Positions 36,467 to 45,540 of a stretch of DNA of 64,000 nt are shown here, piece after piece (position 1 is the first letter of the stretch; the number at the start of each line of letters is the position of its first letter). Position numbers and translations under genes: made by a program. This DNA comes from Bradyrhizobium sp. 141 (GTDB lineage Bacteria; Pseudomonadota; Alphaproteobacteria; Rhizobiales; Xanthobacteraceae), in assembly GCF_023074055.1 (NCBI RefSeq), contig NZ_JADPKR010000094.1, positions 248,001 to 312,000 on the forward strand. The letters are read 5' to 3'. The notes under the pieces are model-generated. The model was not told where the DNA came from. It searched no databases and saw nothing but the letters and a program-made list of their open reading frames with translations.

Positions 36467-36576
36467 GGGCGTTAGCGGGTACGCCTGTCGGTGCCAGACA
36501 GGGTCAGGTTTATAACAATCCGCATCCTGCCAGCTATCTAGCTCTACAGACGTGGGTTTTTGTATTCAACCAGCGC

Positions 36577-36592
36577 TGGCACACTCGTTGCA
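36577..36592 (+). promoter_or_regulatory. RpoN (-24/-12) promoter of nifDKENX
   Basis: The sequence tggcacactcgttgca matches TGGCAC-N5-TTGCA, with GG and GC ten bases apart. Transcription should start near 36,603, which leaves a leader of about 360 bases before nifD. Confidence 0.85.
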
Positions 36593-36786
36593 GACTCCTG
36601 CGCAAGAGGCGACTATTAGCCCTTCATCGACATGGAGAGACAGGCCCACCAATGGCACGCGAGCGAGTAAAGAAGCGGATATGACCAATCGCTGGAGGGC
36701 GGGCATGACATCACCGAGACGCGTCTTGGTCAGCGATCCCGTCGACAAATCAACGTCACACAGGGCGCTCGCAAACGCTCAGCCGA

Positions 36787-36936
36787 GATGAGCTACAACA
36801 TCCTGATCGACCGCTGCGGCATGATCCAGAAGCCCGCGAAGTTGCGACCGGTAGGACCGGTCAGGGAGGTTGCACATTTTACACCTGAACGCCGGATCGG
36901 AAATCCGTCGGTCCACCGGAAAAGCGCCGCTTCTTG
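36787..36936 (+). CDS. 49-codon frame in the nifD leader
   Basis: Within the long leader, ATG 36787 opens a frame that reads MSYNILIDRCGMIQKPAKLR, then PVGPVREVAHFTPERRIGN, and ends 30 bases before the nifD ATG. The ribosome-binding site is weak (ccgag). It might be a short leader peptide or small nif protein, or a chance frame in GC-rich DNA. The fact that it lies wholly between the nif promoter and nifD makes it worth noting. Confidence 0.3.
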
Positions 36937-36966
36937 ATTTGAGACGACAATGGAAAGGAATTTTGT

Positions 36967-38469
36967 ATGAGCCGAGCAACTACCGAAAGCGTCGCAGAGA
37001 TCAAGGCGCGCAACAAGCAGCTAATCGATGAGGTGTTGAAGGTCTACCCAGAGAAGACCGCCAAAAGGCGCGCCAAGCATCTGAGTGTTCACGAGGCGGG
37101 GAAGTCGGATTGTGGCGTCAAGTCGAATATCAAGTCCATTCCGGGCGTGATGACCATCCGTGGCTGCGCCTACGCGGGCTCCAAGGGCGTGGTCTGGGGG
37201 CCGATAAAGGACATGATCCATATTAGCCACGGTCCGGTCGGCTGTGGTCAGTACTCATGGGGATCGCGGCGCAACTACTACGTCGGCACGACCGGCATCG
37301 ACACGTTCGTGACACTGCAGTTCACTTCCGATTTCCAGGAAAAGGATATCGTCTTCGGCGGCGATAAAAAGGTCACCAAACTCATCGACGAGCTCCAGGA
37401 GCTATTTCCTCTCAACAGGGGCATCACCATTCAGTCCGAATGTCCGATCGGTTTGATCGGCGACGATATCGAGGCGGTCTCCAGAGAAAAGTCAAAGGAA
37501 TATGGCGGCAAAACCATCGTGCCTGTGCGGTGCGAGGGTTTTCGTGGCGTGTCACAATCGCTCGGCCATCACATCGCGAACGACGCGGTTCGAGACTGGA
37601 TCTTCGACAAGAGTGCCCCAGAGGTCAGCTCTAAATTTGAGCCGACGCCATATGATGTTGCCATCATCGGCGACTACAACATCGGCGGCGACGCCTGGTC
37701 GTCACGGATCCTGCTGGAAGAAATGGGCCTGCGCGTCATCGCCCAGTGGTCCGGGGATGGATCTCTCGCTGAATTGGAGGCGACGCCGAAGGCGAAGCTC
37801 AACATATTGCATTGCTATCGCTCGATGAACTACATCTCACGGCACATGGAGGAAAAATTCGGGATTCCCTGGTGCGAGTACAACTTCTTCGGGCCTTCCA
37901 AAATCGCGGAGTCGCTGCGCAAAATTGCAAGCTTCTTCGATGATAAGATCAAGGAAGGCGCCGAGCGCGTCATTGCGAAATATCAGCCGCTTGTCGATGC
38001 GGTGACCGCGAAATACCGGCCGCGGCTCGATGGCAAGACCGTAATGCTGTTCGTCGGCGGCCTACGTCCTCGCCACGTCATCGGCGCCTATGAGGACCTC
38101 GGCATGGATGTTGTCGGCACAGGCTATGAGTTCGGTCACAACGACGACTATCAGCGCACCGCCCAGCACTACGTCAAGGACGGCACGCTGATCTACGACG
38201 ATGTCACCGGCTACGAATTCGAGCGCTTCGTAGAAAAGATCCGGCCAGACCTCGTCGGCTCCGGTATCAAGGAAAAATACGTCTTCCAGAAAATGGGCGT
38301 GCCGTTCCGCCAAATGCATTCCTGGGACTACTCGGGTCCTTACCACGGCTATGACGGCTTCGCGATCTTCGCCCGAGACATGGACATGGCGATCAACTCC
38401 CCGATCTGGGGGAAGACCACCGCACCTTGGAAGGACACTCCGCGGCCGAGCCTCATGGCGGCGGAATAG
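36967..38469 (+). CDS. nifD: Nitrogenase MoFe protein alpha chain
   Basis: A 500-residue subunit of the MoFe protein, which reduces N2 to ammonia together with NifK and NifH. The P-cluster ligands are Cys67 (IRGCAYAG), Cys93 (GPVGCGQYSW) and Cys159 (IQSECPIGLIGDD). The FeMo-cofactor ligands are Cys283 (LHCYRSMNY) and His451 (MHSWDYSGPYHG). Gln197 and His201 lie in GVSQSLGHH. The start at 36967 has ggaaagga ahead. It is the first gene of the nifDKENX operon behind a NifA site and RpoN promoter. No damage is visible. Confidence 0.99.
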   Translation: MSRATTESVAEIKARNKQLIDEVLKVYPEKTAKRRAKHLSVHEAGKSDCGVKSNIKSIPGVMTIRGCAYAGSKGVVWGPIKDMIHISHGPVGCGQYSWGSRRNYYVGTTGIDTFVTLQFTSDFQEKDIVFGGDKKVTKLIDELQELFPLNRGITIQSECPIGLIGDDIEAVSREKSKEYGGKTIVPVRCEGFRGVSQSLGHHIANDAVRDWIFDKSAPEVSSKFEPTPYDVAIIGDYNIGGDAWSSRILLEEMGLRVIAQWSGDGSLAELEATPKAKLNILHCYRSMNYISRHMEEKFGIPWCEYNFFGPSKIAESLRKIASFFDDKIKEGAERVIAKYQPLVDAVTAKYRPRLDGKTVMLFVGGLRPRHVIGAYEDLGMDVVGTGYEFGHNDDYQRTAQHYVKDGTLIYDDVTGYEFERFVEKIRPDLVGSGIKEKYVFQKMGVPFRQMHSWDYSGPYHGYDGFAIFARDMDMAINSPIWGKTTAPWKDTPRPSLMAAE

Positions 38470-38541
38470 GAAAGCCGCCCTTTCTTCCACAGAGGAGGGG
38501 AAGGGCAGGAGAACGAACACAAGAATCTGAAGAGTGCCATG

Positions 38542-40101
38542 ATGACACAGAACGCCGAACACATACTCGACCACTCTGAGCTTTTCCGGGGAGACGACTA
38601 CCAGCAGATGCTGGCCAATAAGAAGGCGCTATTTGAGAATCCGCACGATCCCGCCGAGGTCGATCGTATCAGAGAATGGTCCAAGACGCCCGAATACCGC
38701 GAGAAGAACTTCGCCCGCGAGGCGCTAACCGTTAATCCGGCGAAGGCTTGCCAGCCGCTAGGTGCGGTGTTCGCCGCGGTCGGGTTCGAACGCACACTGC
38801 CGTTCGTCCACGGCTCCCAGGGTTGCGTCGCGTATTACCGCAGCCATTTGTCACGGCACTTCAAGGAGCCGACCTCGTGCGTCTCGTCGTCCATGACGGA
38901 AGACGCGGCTGTGTTCGGGGGGCTCAACAACATGACCGACGGGCTTGCCAACAGCTACAACATGTACAAGCCGAAGATGATCGCGGTCGCCACGACCTGC
39001 ATGGCGGAAGTCATTGGCGACGACCTCAACGCCTTCATCAAAACATCAAAGGAAAAAGGTTCAGTCCCCGCGGACTACGACGTACCATTCGCTCACACCC
39101 CTGCATTCGTCGGTAGCCACGTTACGGGCTACGACAACACGCTCAAGGGCATCCTCGAGCATTTCTGGGATGGCAAAGCCGGCACGGCGCCAAAACTCCA
39201 GCGCAAAGCGAACAACTCGATCAACTTCATCGGTGGCTTCGACGGCTACACTGTCGGAAACATCCGTGAGATAAAGCGCATCTTCGACTTGATGGGGGTC
39301 GGCTACACGATCCTCGCGGATAACAGTGATGTGTTCGATACCCCCACCGACGGCGAGTTCCGCATGTATGATGGCGGCACCACACTAGAGGATGCCGCGA
39401 ACGCAGTCCATGCGAAGGCAACCATTTCCATGCAGCAATATTGTACGGAGAAGACGTTGCCCTTCATCAAGGGGCACGACCAGGAGGTCGTCGCCTTCAA
39501 TCACCCGCTGGGCGTCACCGCCACGGACGATTTCCTGATGACGCTGTCGCGTATCACCAACAAGGCAATTCCAAATGCGCTGGAGCGGGAGCGCGGGCGT
39601 CTGGTAGACGCAATGGCTGACTCTAGCGCGCATGTTCACGGCAAGAAGTTCGCGATCTACGGCGATCCCGACCTCTGCTATGGCCTGGCCGCATTCTTGC
39701 TGGAGCTCGGCGCTGAGCCGACCCACGTGCTCTCGACCAACGGGAGTAAGACCTGGGAGCAGAAGATGCAGGCGCTGTTCGCGAGCTCGCCGTTTGGTAA
39801 AAACTGCCGCGCCTACCCCGGCAAGGACCTCTGGCACATGCGTTCTCTCCTGTTCACAGAACCGGTCGATTTCCTGATCGGTAACACCTACGGCAAGTAT
39901 CTCGAGCGTGACACTGGAACGCCGCTAATCCGCATCGGGTTTCCCATCTTCGATCGCCATCATCACCATCGTTATCCAGTGTGGGGCTATCAGGGTAGCA
40001 TGAATGTGCTGGTCAAGATTCTCGACAAGATCTTTGATGAGATCGATAGAAAAACCAGCTCGGTTGGCAAGACAGACTACAGCTTCGACATCATACGCTA
40101 A
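38542..40101 (+). CDS. nifK: Nitrogenase MoFe protein beta chain
   Basis: A 519-residue partner of NifD in the alpha2-beta2 MoFe protein. Numbered from the second ATG (38542), the P-cluster Cys residues are Cys70 (AKACQPLG), Cys95 (GSQGCVAYYRSH) and Cys153 (ATTCMAEVIGDD), the same numbers as in the classic Azotobacter protein, which favours this start over the ATG three bases upstream. The protein begins MTQNAEHILDHSELFRGDDY and ends with DYSFDIIR, the conserved C-terminus. It lies 72 bases after nifD; the gap contains an imperfect hairpin (gccctttcttcc/gaggggaagggc). Confidence 0.99.
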   Translation: MTQNAEHILDHSELFRGDDYQQMLANKKALFENPHDPAEVDRIREWSKTPEYREKNFAREALTVNPAKACQPLGAVFAAVGFERTLPFVHGSQGCVAYYRSHLSRHFKEPTSCVSSSMTEDAAVFGGLNNMTDGLANSYNMYKPKMIAVATTCMAEVIGDDLNAFIKTSKEKGSVPADYDVPFAHTPAFVGSHVTGYDNTLKGILEHFWDGKAGTAPKLQRKANNSINFIGGFDGYTVGNIREIKRIFDLMGVGYTILADNSDVFDTPTDGEFRMYDGGTTLEDAANAVHAKATISMQQYCTEKTLPFIKGHDQEVVAFNHPLGVTATDDFLMTLSRITNKAIPNALERERGRLVDAMADSSAHVHGKKFAIYGDPDLCYGLAAFLLELGAEPTHVLSTNGSKTWEQKMQALFASSPFGKNCRAYPGKDLWHMRSLLFTEPVDFLIGNTYGKYLERDTGTPLIRIGFPIFDRHHHHRYPVWGYQGSMNVLVKILDKIFDEIDRKTSSVGKTDYSFDIIR

Positions 40102-40219
40102 GGCGAGCGCCCCGCCTCATCGTCCGCAGGAACAGCGGCACTGTGGCGGGGATCACAGGTTATCCGCCGGCCCATCCTCTTGGTCTGTGCGGTGTCTTGA
40201 CATCCCTGAAAGAGACGCC

Positions 40220-41863
40220 ATGACTTCGCTTCCCACGACCATACAAGACGTCTTTAACGAACCGGGCTGCGCCAGGAACGCGAGCAAGTCGAACGTCGAG
40301 CGCAAGAATGGATGCACCAAGCAGCTGAAGCCGGGCGGCGTCGCCGGTGGGTGTGCCTTCGATGGCGCCAAAGTCGCACTGCAGCCCTTCACCGATGTCG
40401 CCCATCTTGTGCATGGTCCAATCGCCTGTGAGGGCAATTCCTGGGACAATCGCGGTTCCGCCTCCTCCGGCTCCGATCTGTGGCGCAGAAGCTTCACCAC
40501 AGACATGAGTGAGACCGACATCGTGTTCGGCGGCGAGAAGCGGTTGTACAGGGCAGTCAAGGAGATCACAGAGAAATACGACCCGCAGGCCATCTTCGTC
40601 TACCAGACATGCGTGCCCGCAATGATCGGTGACGACATCGATATGGTCTGCAAGGCGGCCTCCGCCAAATTTGGTAAACCGGTCATTCCCATCAATGCAC
40701 CGGGATTTGTGGGGTCGAAGAACCTTGGCAACAAGCTCGCGGGCGAAGCACTGCTGGAGCACGTCATCGGTACCGGAGAGCCCGATTACACCACTGCGTA
40801 TGACATCAACATCATCGGCGAATACAACCTGTCCGGCGAGCTCTGGCAGGTCAAGCCGCTGCTCGATGAGCTCGGAATCCGGATCCTGTCGTGCATCTCG
40901 GGGGACGGCAAGTATCGCGAGGTCGCTTATTCGCACCGAGCCAAAGCCGCGATGATGGTCTGCTCAAAGGCAATGATCAACGTCGCACGCAAGATGAGGC
41001 AGCGCTACGGCATCCCGTTTTTTGAAGGCTCGTTCTACGGTATTGAGGATTCCAGCGATTCACTGCGCCAGATCGCGCGCATGCTGATCGAACGCGGCGC
41101 GCCGGCTGAGCTGATGGAACGCACGCAAGCCCTGATCGCACGCGAAGAGACCAAAGCCTGGGCTGCGATTGAACGTTTCAAGCCACGCTTTGCCGCCAAG
41201 AGGGTTGTTCTCATCACCGGTGGCGTGAAATCCTGGTCGATCGTGGCCGCTTTGCAAGAGGCCGGGCTCGAGATCGTCGGCACGTCCGTGAAGAAATCGA
41301 CCAAGAAGGACAAGGAACGTATCAAGGAATTAATGGGCCAGGACGCCCACATGATCGAGGACATGTCGCCTCGCGAGATCTACAAGATGCTCAAGGACGC
41401 AAAAGCCGACATCATGCTCTCCGGCGGCAAGTCGCAATTCGTCGCACTAAAGGCGGCGATGCCGTGGCTCGATATCAACCAGGAGCGCTGCCACGCCTAC
41501 ATGGGCTATATCGGGATTGTCAAGCTCATGGAGGAGATCGAGAAAGCGCTCTACAATCCGATATGGGATCAGCTCCGCCAACCCGCGCCATGGGATGAGT
41601 TCGACCGGAAGCGTCAGGCAACGACGGTTGCGCAGATGTATGCGCAAGCCGCTGATCCAGTTCGGGACGCGAGCAAGAACGGCGTCAATACGATAAGTTC
41701 CTGCAATGAAAGTGAGGCCAGCGGTGGCGAGAGCGCGATTGCGGCGCATGGCCCGAATCTCGCCAAGCCCGCCGGGCCGTGCACCAATTCCACCGCACGG
41801 TGCGTTGCTTGTAAGGACATTCGTTCCGATCTGCAGCCCCCGGCGCTGCAGGCGGCGGAGTAG
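40220..41863 (+). CDS. nifE: FeMo-cofactor scaffold protein NifE
   Basis: A 547-residue alpha-type subunit of the NifEN scaffold, on which the NifB-cofactor is matured to FeMo-cofactor with Mo and homocitrate. It is related to NifD: VAGGCAFDGAKVALQPFTDV, VHGPIACEGNSWDNRGSASS, IFVYQTCVPAMIGDDIDMVC and the strand ISGDGKYREVAYSHRAKAAM. The C-terminus is about 70 residues longer than in free-living diazotrophs and is Cys-containing (CNESEASGGES, CTNSTARCVACKD). The ATG at 40220 follows aaagagacgcc; the longer frame reaches into the end of nifK. It is transcribed with nifDK. Confidence 0.97.
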   Translation: MTSLPTTIQDVFNEPGCARNASKSNVERKNGCTKQLKPGGVAGGCAFDGAKVALQPFTDVAHLVHGPIACEGNSWDNRGSASSGSDLWRRSFTTDMSETDIVFGGEKRLYRAVKEITEKYDPQAIFVYQTCVPAMIGDDIDMVCKAASAKFGKPVIPINAPGFVGSKNLGNKLAGEALLEHVIGTGEPDYTTAYDINIIGEYNLSGELWQVKPLLDELGIRILSCISGDGKYREVAYSHRAKAAMMVCSKAMINVARKMRQRYGIPFFEGSFYGIEDSSDSLRQIARMLIERGAPAELMERTQALIAREETKAWAAIERFKPRFAAKRVVLITGGVKSWSIVAALQEAGLEIVGTSVKKSTKKDKERIKELMGQDAHMIEDMSPREIYKMLKDAKADIMLSGGKSQFVALKAAMPWLDINQERCHAYMGYIGIVKLMEEIEKALYNPIWDQLRQPAPWDEFDRKRQATTVAQMYAQAADPVRDASKNGVNTISSCNESEASGGESAIAAHGPNLAKPAGPCTNSTARCVACKDIRSDLQPPALQAAE

Positions 41864-41872
41864 GGGGACGAC

Positions 41873-43255
41873 ATGGCGATCGTCACTACCTCGAACAAAG
41901 CCTGTTCGGTCAATCCGCTCAAAATGAGCCAGCCGATCGGCGGCTCATTTGCCTTCCTGGGCCTGCGCGGCGCGATGCCGCTTTTGCACGGCCCGCAAGG
42001 TTGCACGTCCTTCGGGCTGACGCTGTTCGTGCGCCATTTCAACGAAGCCGTGCCGATGCAGACGACCGCCATGAGCGAGGTTGCCACCGTGCTCGGTGGC
42101 CACGAGAATCTCGAACAGGCGATCCTCAACCTCTACAATCGCGTCGAGCCCGAGATCATTGGCATCAATTCGACTGGCGTCACCGAGACCAACGGCGATG
42201 ACGTCGAAGCCTTCATCCGGTTGATCCGACAGAAGCATCCGAAGCTCGAAAAGCTCCCCCTTGTCTACGTCTCGACCCCGGATTTCAAGGATGCCTTTCA
42301 GGATGGCTGGGGCAAGACAGTGGCGCGGATGATCGAGGTGCTTGTGGCTCCCGTCGACGCAGCGAGACCGCGCGATACCTCCCGCGTTAACGTGCTACCT
42401 GGTTGCCACCTCACGCCCGGCGATCTCGACGAGCTTCGCACGATTTTTGAGGATTTTGGGCTCAAGCCCTCCTTCCTACCGGATCTTGCCGGCTCGCTGG
42501 ATGGTCACATTCCCGACGAATTCACGCCGACCACGATAGGGGGCATTGGAGTGGACGAGATTGCGACCATGGGGCAGGTGGCCTGGACGGTCGCGATCGG
42601 CGCGCAAATGCGCCGTGCGGCCGAGGCCATGCAGGTGCGGACAGGCACGCCGTTCCGTCTGTTCGACCGGCTCTGTGGCCTTATCCCAAACGACGAATTC
42701 ATCGCTTTCCTGAGCCAGATCAGCGGCCGGTCGGTGCCCTGGAAATATCGCCGGCAGCGTGGACAGCTGGCAGACGCCATGCTGGATGCACATTTCCATA
42801 TCGGCGGTCGCAAGCTCGCGATCGGCGCCGAGCCGGACTTGTTATTCGATCTCTCCAGCTTGCTCCACGAGATGGGGGCAAAGGTAAGTGCTGCGGTGAC
42901 GACGACGAACTCACCGGTGCTCCAGCGGGTCAGGACCGAGGACGTCCTGATCGGCGATCTGGAGGATCTTGAAGAGCTTGCCAGGTCGCGTGATTGCGAC
43001 CTCTTGATGTCGCATTCACATGGTCGCCAGGCCGCTTCGCGACTTAATGTTCCGTTCTTCCGGGTAGGCTTTCCGATGTTCGATCGCCTTGGCGCTGCGC
43101 ACCTCACGACCGCTGGCTATCGCGGCACGCGCGATCTGATCTTTGACATCGCCAATCTGATCATCACCGACCGCGAAACCAACCATGGGCCGACGCCCGA
43201 CACCTGGCGATCAACCTGCGGCGGCCCGCAGGTCCATCCGCCCCAGGTGCATTGA
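41873..43255 (+). CDS. nifN: FeMo-cofactor scaffold protein NifN
   Basis: A 460-residue beta-type subunit of the NifEN scaffold, related to NifK. Visible blocks are CSVNPLKMSQPIGGSFAFLG, LLHGPQGCTSFGLTLFVRHF, MSEVATVLGGHENLEQAILN and INSTGVTETNGDDVEAF. The Cys residues in NKACSVN and GPQGCTSF fit the cluster ligands of the family. It starts nine bases after nifE and is followed by nifX after 22 bases. The length is normal and the gene is intact. Confidence 0.97.
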   Translation: MAIVTTSNKACSVNPLKMSQPIGGSFAFLGLRGAMPLLHGPQGCTSFGLTLFVRHFNEAVPMQTTAMSEVATVLGGHENLEQAILNLYNRVEPEIIGINSTGVTETNGDDVEAFIRLIRQKHPKLEKLPLVYVSTPDFKDAFQDGWGKTVARMIEVLVAPVDAARPRDTSRVNVLPGCHLTPGDLDELRTIFEDFGLKPSFLPDLAGSLDGHIPDEFTPTTIGGIGVDEIATMGQVAWTVAIGAQMRRAAEAMQVRTGTPFRLFDRLCGLIPNDEFIAFLSQISGRSVPWKYRRQRGQLADAMLDAHFHIGGRKLAIGAEPDLLFDLSSLLHEMGAKVSAAVTTTNSPVLQRVRTEDVLIGDLEDLEELARSRDCDLLMSHSHGRQAASRLNVPFFRVGFPMFDRLGAAHLTTAGYRGTRDLIFDIANLIITDRETNHGPTPDTWRSTCGGPQVHPPQVH

Positions 43256-43277
43256 GCAGGGAGAGAAAACAACCCGG

Positions 43278-43673
43278 ATGAAAGTTGCATTCGCCACTCA
43301 GGACTTGAAGCACGTCGATGCCCACTTCGGCTGGGCCAAGAACATCGCGATCTACGAGGTCGGCCCGGACGGGCATCGGTTTATTGAGGCGATCCAGTTC
43401 GACGGTGACCTCACCGAAGACGGCAATGAGGATAAGCTCGCGCCGAAGATCGAGGCGATCAGGGACTGCGCAATCCTCTATGTTGCGGCGATTGGCGGCT
43501 CGGGCGCTGCGCGAGTCGTCGCGCGCAACGTCCATCCGATGAAGGTGCTGCAGCCAGAGCCCATCGACGAGCTTTGCGTCAAACTCGAAACCGTGCTGAA
43601 GGGGTCGCCGCCGCCCTGGCTGCGGAAGCTGCTCACCAAAAGCCCGGAACGTACGGTGCATTTCGAAGCCTGA
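43278..43673 (+). CDS. nifX: FeMo-cofactor carrier NifX
   Basis: A 131-residue protein that binds the NifB-cofactor or a VK-type intermediate and shuttles it to and from NifEN. It starts MKVAFATQDLKHVDAHFGWA, the typical NifX/NafY-like beginning, with the conserved His-Phe-Gly, and has VAAIGGSGAARVVARNVHPM. The end, LLTKSPERTVHFEA, is family-like. The ATG at 43278 lies 22 bases after nifN and is preceded by a purine-rich ggagagaaa. Confidence 0.95.
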   Translation: MKVAFATQDLKHVDAHFGWAKNIAIYEVGPDGHRFIEAIQFDGDLTEDGNEDKLAPKIEAIRDCAILYVAAIGGSGAARVVARNVHPMKVLQPEPIDELCVKLETVLKGSPPPWLRKLLTKSPERTVHFEA

Positions 43674-43683
43674 AGGAACAAAG

Positions 43684-44154
43684 ATGGCAGATCCGTCTGA
43701 AGTCACTCCAGCCGCCGCCGCGGCGGAGGGGCCATTTCTGAAAGAGCTCATCAAGATCTGGCGCGCCCAGGACACCCACGGCGCCTGGGAGGGCAAGAAG
43801 GATCTCGAGCTGCTCGAACCCTACGTTCTCGACAAGGACAAGCGCCGTGCGCTGCCGATCGTCGGCAATCCCGACCCGGACACGACATGGCGGCTGGAGC
43901 TGTTCTTCGACGCCGTTGCGCTCTCGATCGAGAAGGCGACCGGTGTGATGATCTCGCCAATGCTGAAGATGCATCACGAAGGGTTCGGTCGGATCGTACT
44001 GATCGGCGGCCGGCTCGTTGTCGTGAGCAAGCAGCTGCGCGACGTGCATCGCTTTGGTTTCGATCATCTCTCTGATCTCGCCAATCAAGGCGACAAATTC
44101 GTCAACAGTGGCGTTGAGATGATCCGTAAGTTCCCGGAAGCGGCGAGTTATTGA
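43684..44154 (+). CDS. NifX-associated nitrogen fixation protein (DUF269)
   Basis: A 156-residue protein of the family that always follows nifX in rhizobia and Azotobacter. It has an Ala-rich start (MADPSEVTPAAAAAEGPFLK) and the blocks ELIKIWRAQDTHGAWEGKKD, LFFDAVALSIEKATGVMISP and MKMHHEGFGRIVLIGGRLVV-like sequence. Its exact biochemical role in FeMo-cofactor handling is not settled. It follows nifX by ten bases in the same operon and is likely co-translated. Confidence 0.92.
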   Translation: MADPSEVTPAAAAAEGPFLKELIKIWRAQDTHGAWEGKKDLELLEPYVLDKDKRRALPIVGNPDPDTTWRLELFFDAVALSIEKATGVMISPMLKMHHEGFGRIVLIGGRLVVVSKQLRDVHRFGFDHLSDLANQGDKFVNSGVEMIRKFPEAASY

Positions 44155-44161
44155 GGCAAGT

Positions 44162-44362
44162 GTGAGCGATATTGAAACCCTGAAAGCGGAAATAAAGAAG
44201 CTGTCGGCCAAGGCGACCCAGGCCAAGATGGACCTCCACGACCTCTCCGAGGAGCTGCCGGTCAACTGGTCGTCGATCCTGAGCGTGGCCCAGAAGGCCC
44301 ACGCTGCCTTCAGCGAACTCGAAAGCAAGCGCCAATATCTTCAGGGGCTGGACAAAGCATAA
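44162..44362 (+). CDS. DUF683 / CCE_0567-type small nif protein
   Basis: A 66-residue helical protein that starts with GTG at 44162 and reads VSDIETLKAEIKKLSAKATQ, then KMDLHDLSEELPVNWSSILS. This family sits between the DUF269 gene and ferredoxin III in nif operons; a cyanobacterial member binds a metal ion in a helical hairpin. The start is eight bases after the previous stop. No other start fits the family length. Confidence 0.9.
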   Translation: MSDIETLKAEIKKLSAKATQAKMDLHDLSEELPVNWSSILSVAQKAHAAFSELESKRQYLQGLDKA

Positions 44363-44375
44363 CGGACGGTTGGCC

Positions 44376-44660
44376 ATGTCATTCAGGACCCGCGACGGTC
44401 GCAATTGGAGGCCGGACTACCTGGTTTCTATCGATCCCAAGAAGTGCATCGGCTGCGGCCGCTGCTACAAGATCTGCGGCCGTGAGGTCATGACGCTGAA
44501 GGGGCTAAGCGAGGGTGGCGAGATCATCGATCTCGACGAGGACGACGATGAGGTCGAAAAGAAGGTCATGGTGCTGAAGGACGAAGGCGCTTGCATCGGC
44601 TGCAGCGCCTGCGCCCGGGTGTGCCCAACAAACTGTCAGACCCACACACCACCTGGTTGA
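44376..44660 (+). CDS. fdxB: Ferredoxin III (FdxB), nif-specific
   Basis: A 94-residue ferredoxin with two [4Fe-4S] motifs: CIGCGRCYKICGREV near the N-terminus and CIGCSACARVCPTNC near the end, separated by an acidic linker (IIDLDEDDDEVEKKV). It is the last gene of the nifDKENX operon and probably supplies electrons for cofactor assembly. The C-terminus ends CQTHTPPG, a few residues shorter than usual and different from the common Ala-rich end, perhaps because the DNA downstream was rearranged. Confidence 0.95.
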   Translation: MSFRTRDGRNWRPDYLVSIDPKKCIGCGRCYKICGREVMTLKGLSEGGEIIDLDEDDDEVEKKVMVLKDEGACIGCSACARVCPTNCQTHTPPG

Positions 44661-45521
44661 TTTAGCTTCTCCGACGAGATCGACAAGTCAGTTGTCAGAT
44701 ACAATCTGGTAAGGAACGCCCAGATCCGACCTGTTCTACTGGCGTGAAGCCGGCAGTTGCCGAGTCGGCCGTGAGCTCGCATGGGCCAACTGGCCGATCT
44801 TCGGTTGGATCGGTCGGATCTCGCAAGACGAGCGCGCTCGATCCATTGAGGCGAACTGCAGTCGGCCGCCGGCGCAAGCAGTTGATGAGCTAGGACAGCT
44901 TCGGTTGCGGCATTCTGCATAGCTTCGCTTCGTTCTCACGATATTGAGGACGTGCGGCCAAATCTGTTCAGCTATCGCTTGGCCTGGCTCGATCAACCGG
45001 CACCCCGCCGCCGCATTTTGAGGCTCTGCGAAACTGCATGTACGAGGCAAACCGCTTGACACTGGCACGCTGGGTTCTCTCGAACGATGCAACCTGCGCG
45101 TTACTCAATCCCCCGGGTCGGTCTCCCATCATCCATGGGCGCAGCTCGTCGACAACCTGTCGGCTGGCGAGCATCGACGCGCGACATCTCTGCGCCGCGC
45201 AGGCCGGCAAAGGCCTGGAGCACAGCGCCAAAGCCGATCCATACATCGTCGATCAGCCCTCTGAAATGTGTGACCGCGATCATGAACCGATGAGCATTGG
45301 AACGTCCGGATCCCCATGGACGCAGTCAGCCGGTCCGTCGCGGCCAGCCGCCCCTCGGTGTAATTGACGACAGTGCTCTTGGCCAACACACGCCTAGCAG
45401 AGTGGCCGTGTGATCTCCCGAAAGGTAGGCCGATCACCAGGGTTTGTCAGAGCCAGTCCCAGGCGAAGCGGGTGCAGTGTCTCTCTCTGCGGCATACTCG
45501 TCGGGCTGCCGAGAGAGAGGG
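44661..45521. other. No recognisable gene
   Basis: About 860 bases between fdxB and the unknown gene at 45,536. Both strands carry overlapping open frames of 60-120 codons without motifs. A tggcacgctgggttct stretch at 45,064 resembles a -24 element but lacks the GC of a -12 element. Confidence 0.45.
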
Positions 45522-45540
45522 TCTGAGGCGATGCCTCAGA
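45522..45540 (-). terminator. Hairpin at the end of the unknown NifA-linked gene
   Basis: A perfect 8-bp inverted repeat tctgaggc-gat-gcctcaga contains the stop codon of the minus-strand gene. No T run follows directly, so termination would be weak, or the hairpin may protect the 3' end of the mRNA. Confidence 0.45.

Noticed and set aside
36486..36500. Second NifA site upstream of nifD
   Set aside because: TGT and ACA are separated by nine bases, not ten, so it does not meet the consensus.
45064..45079. RpoN-like promoter between fdxB and the unknown gene
   Set aside because: The -24 part tggcacg is present but the -12 part reads TTCT instead of TTGC, and no gene follows in that direction.
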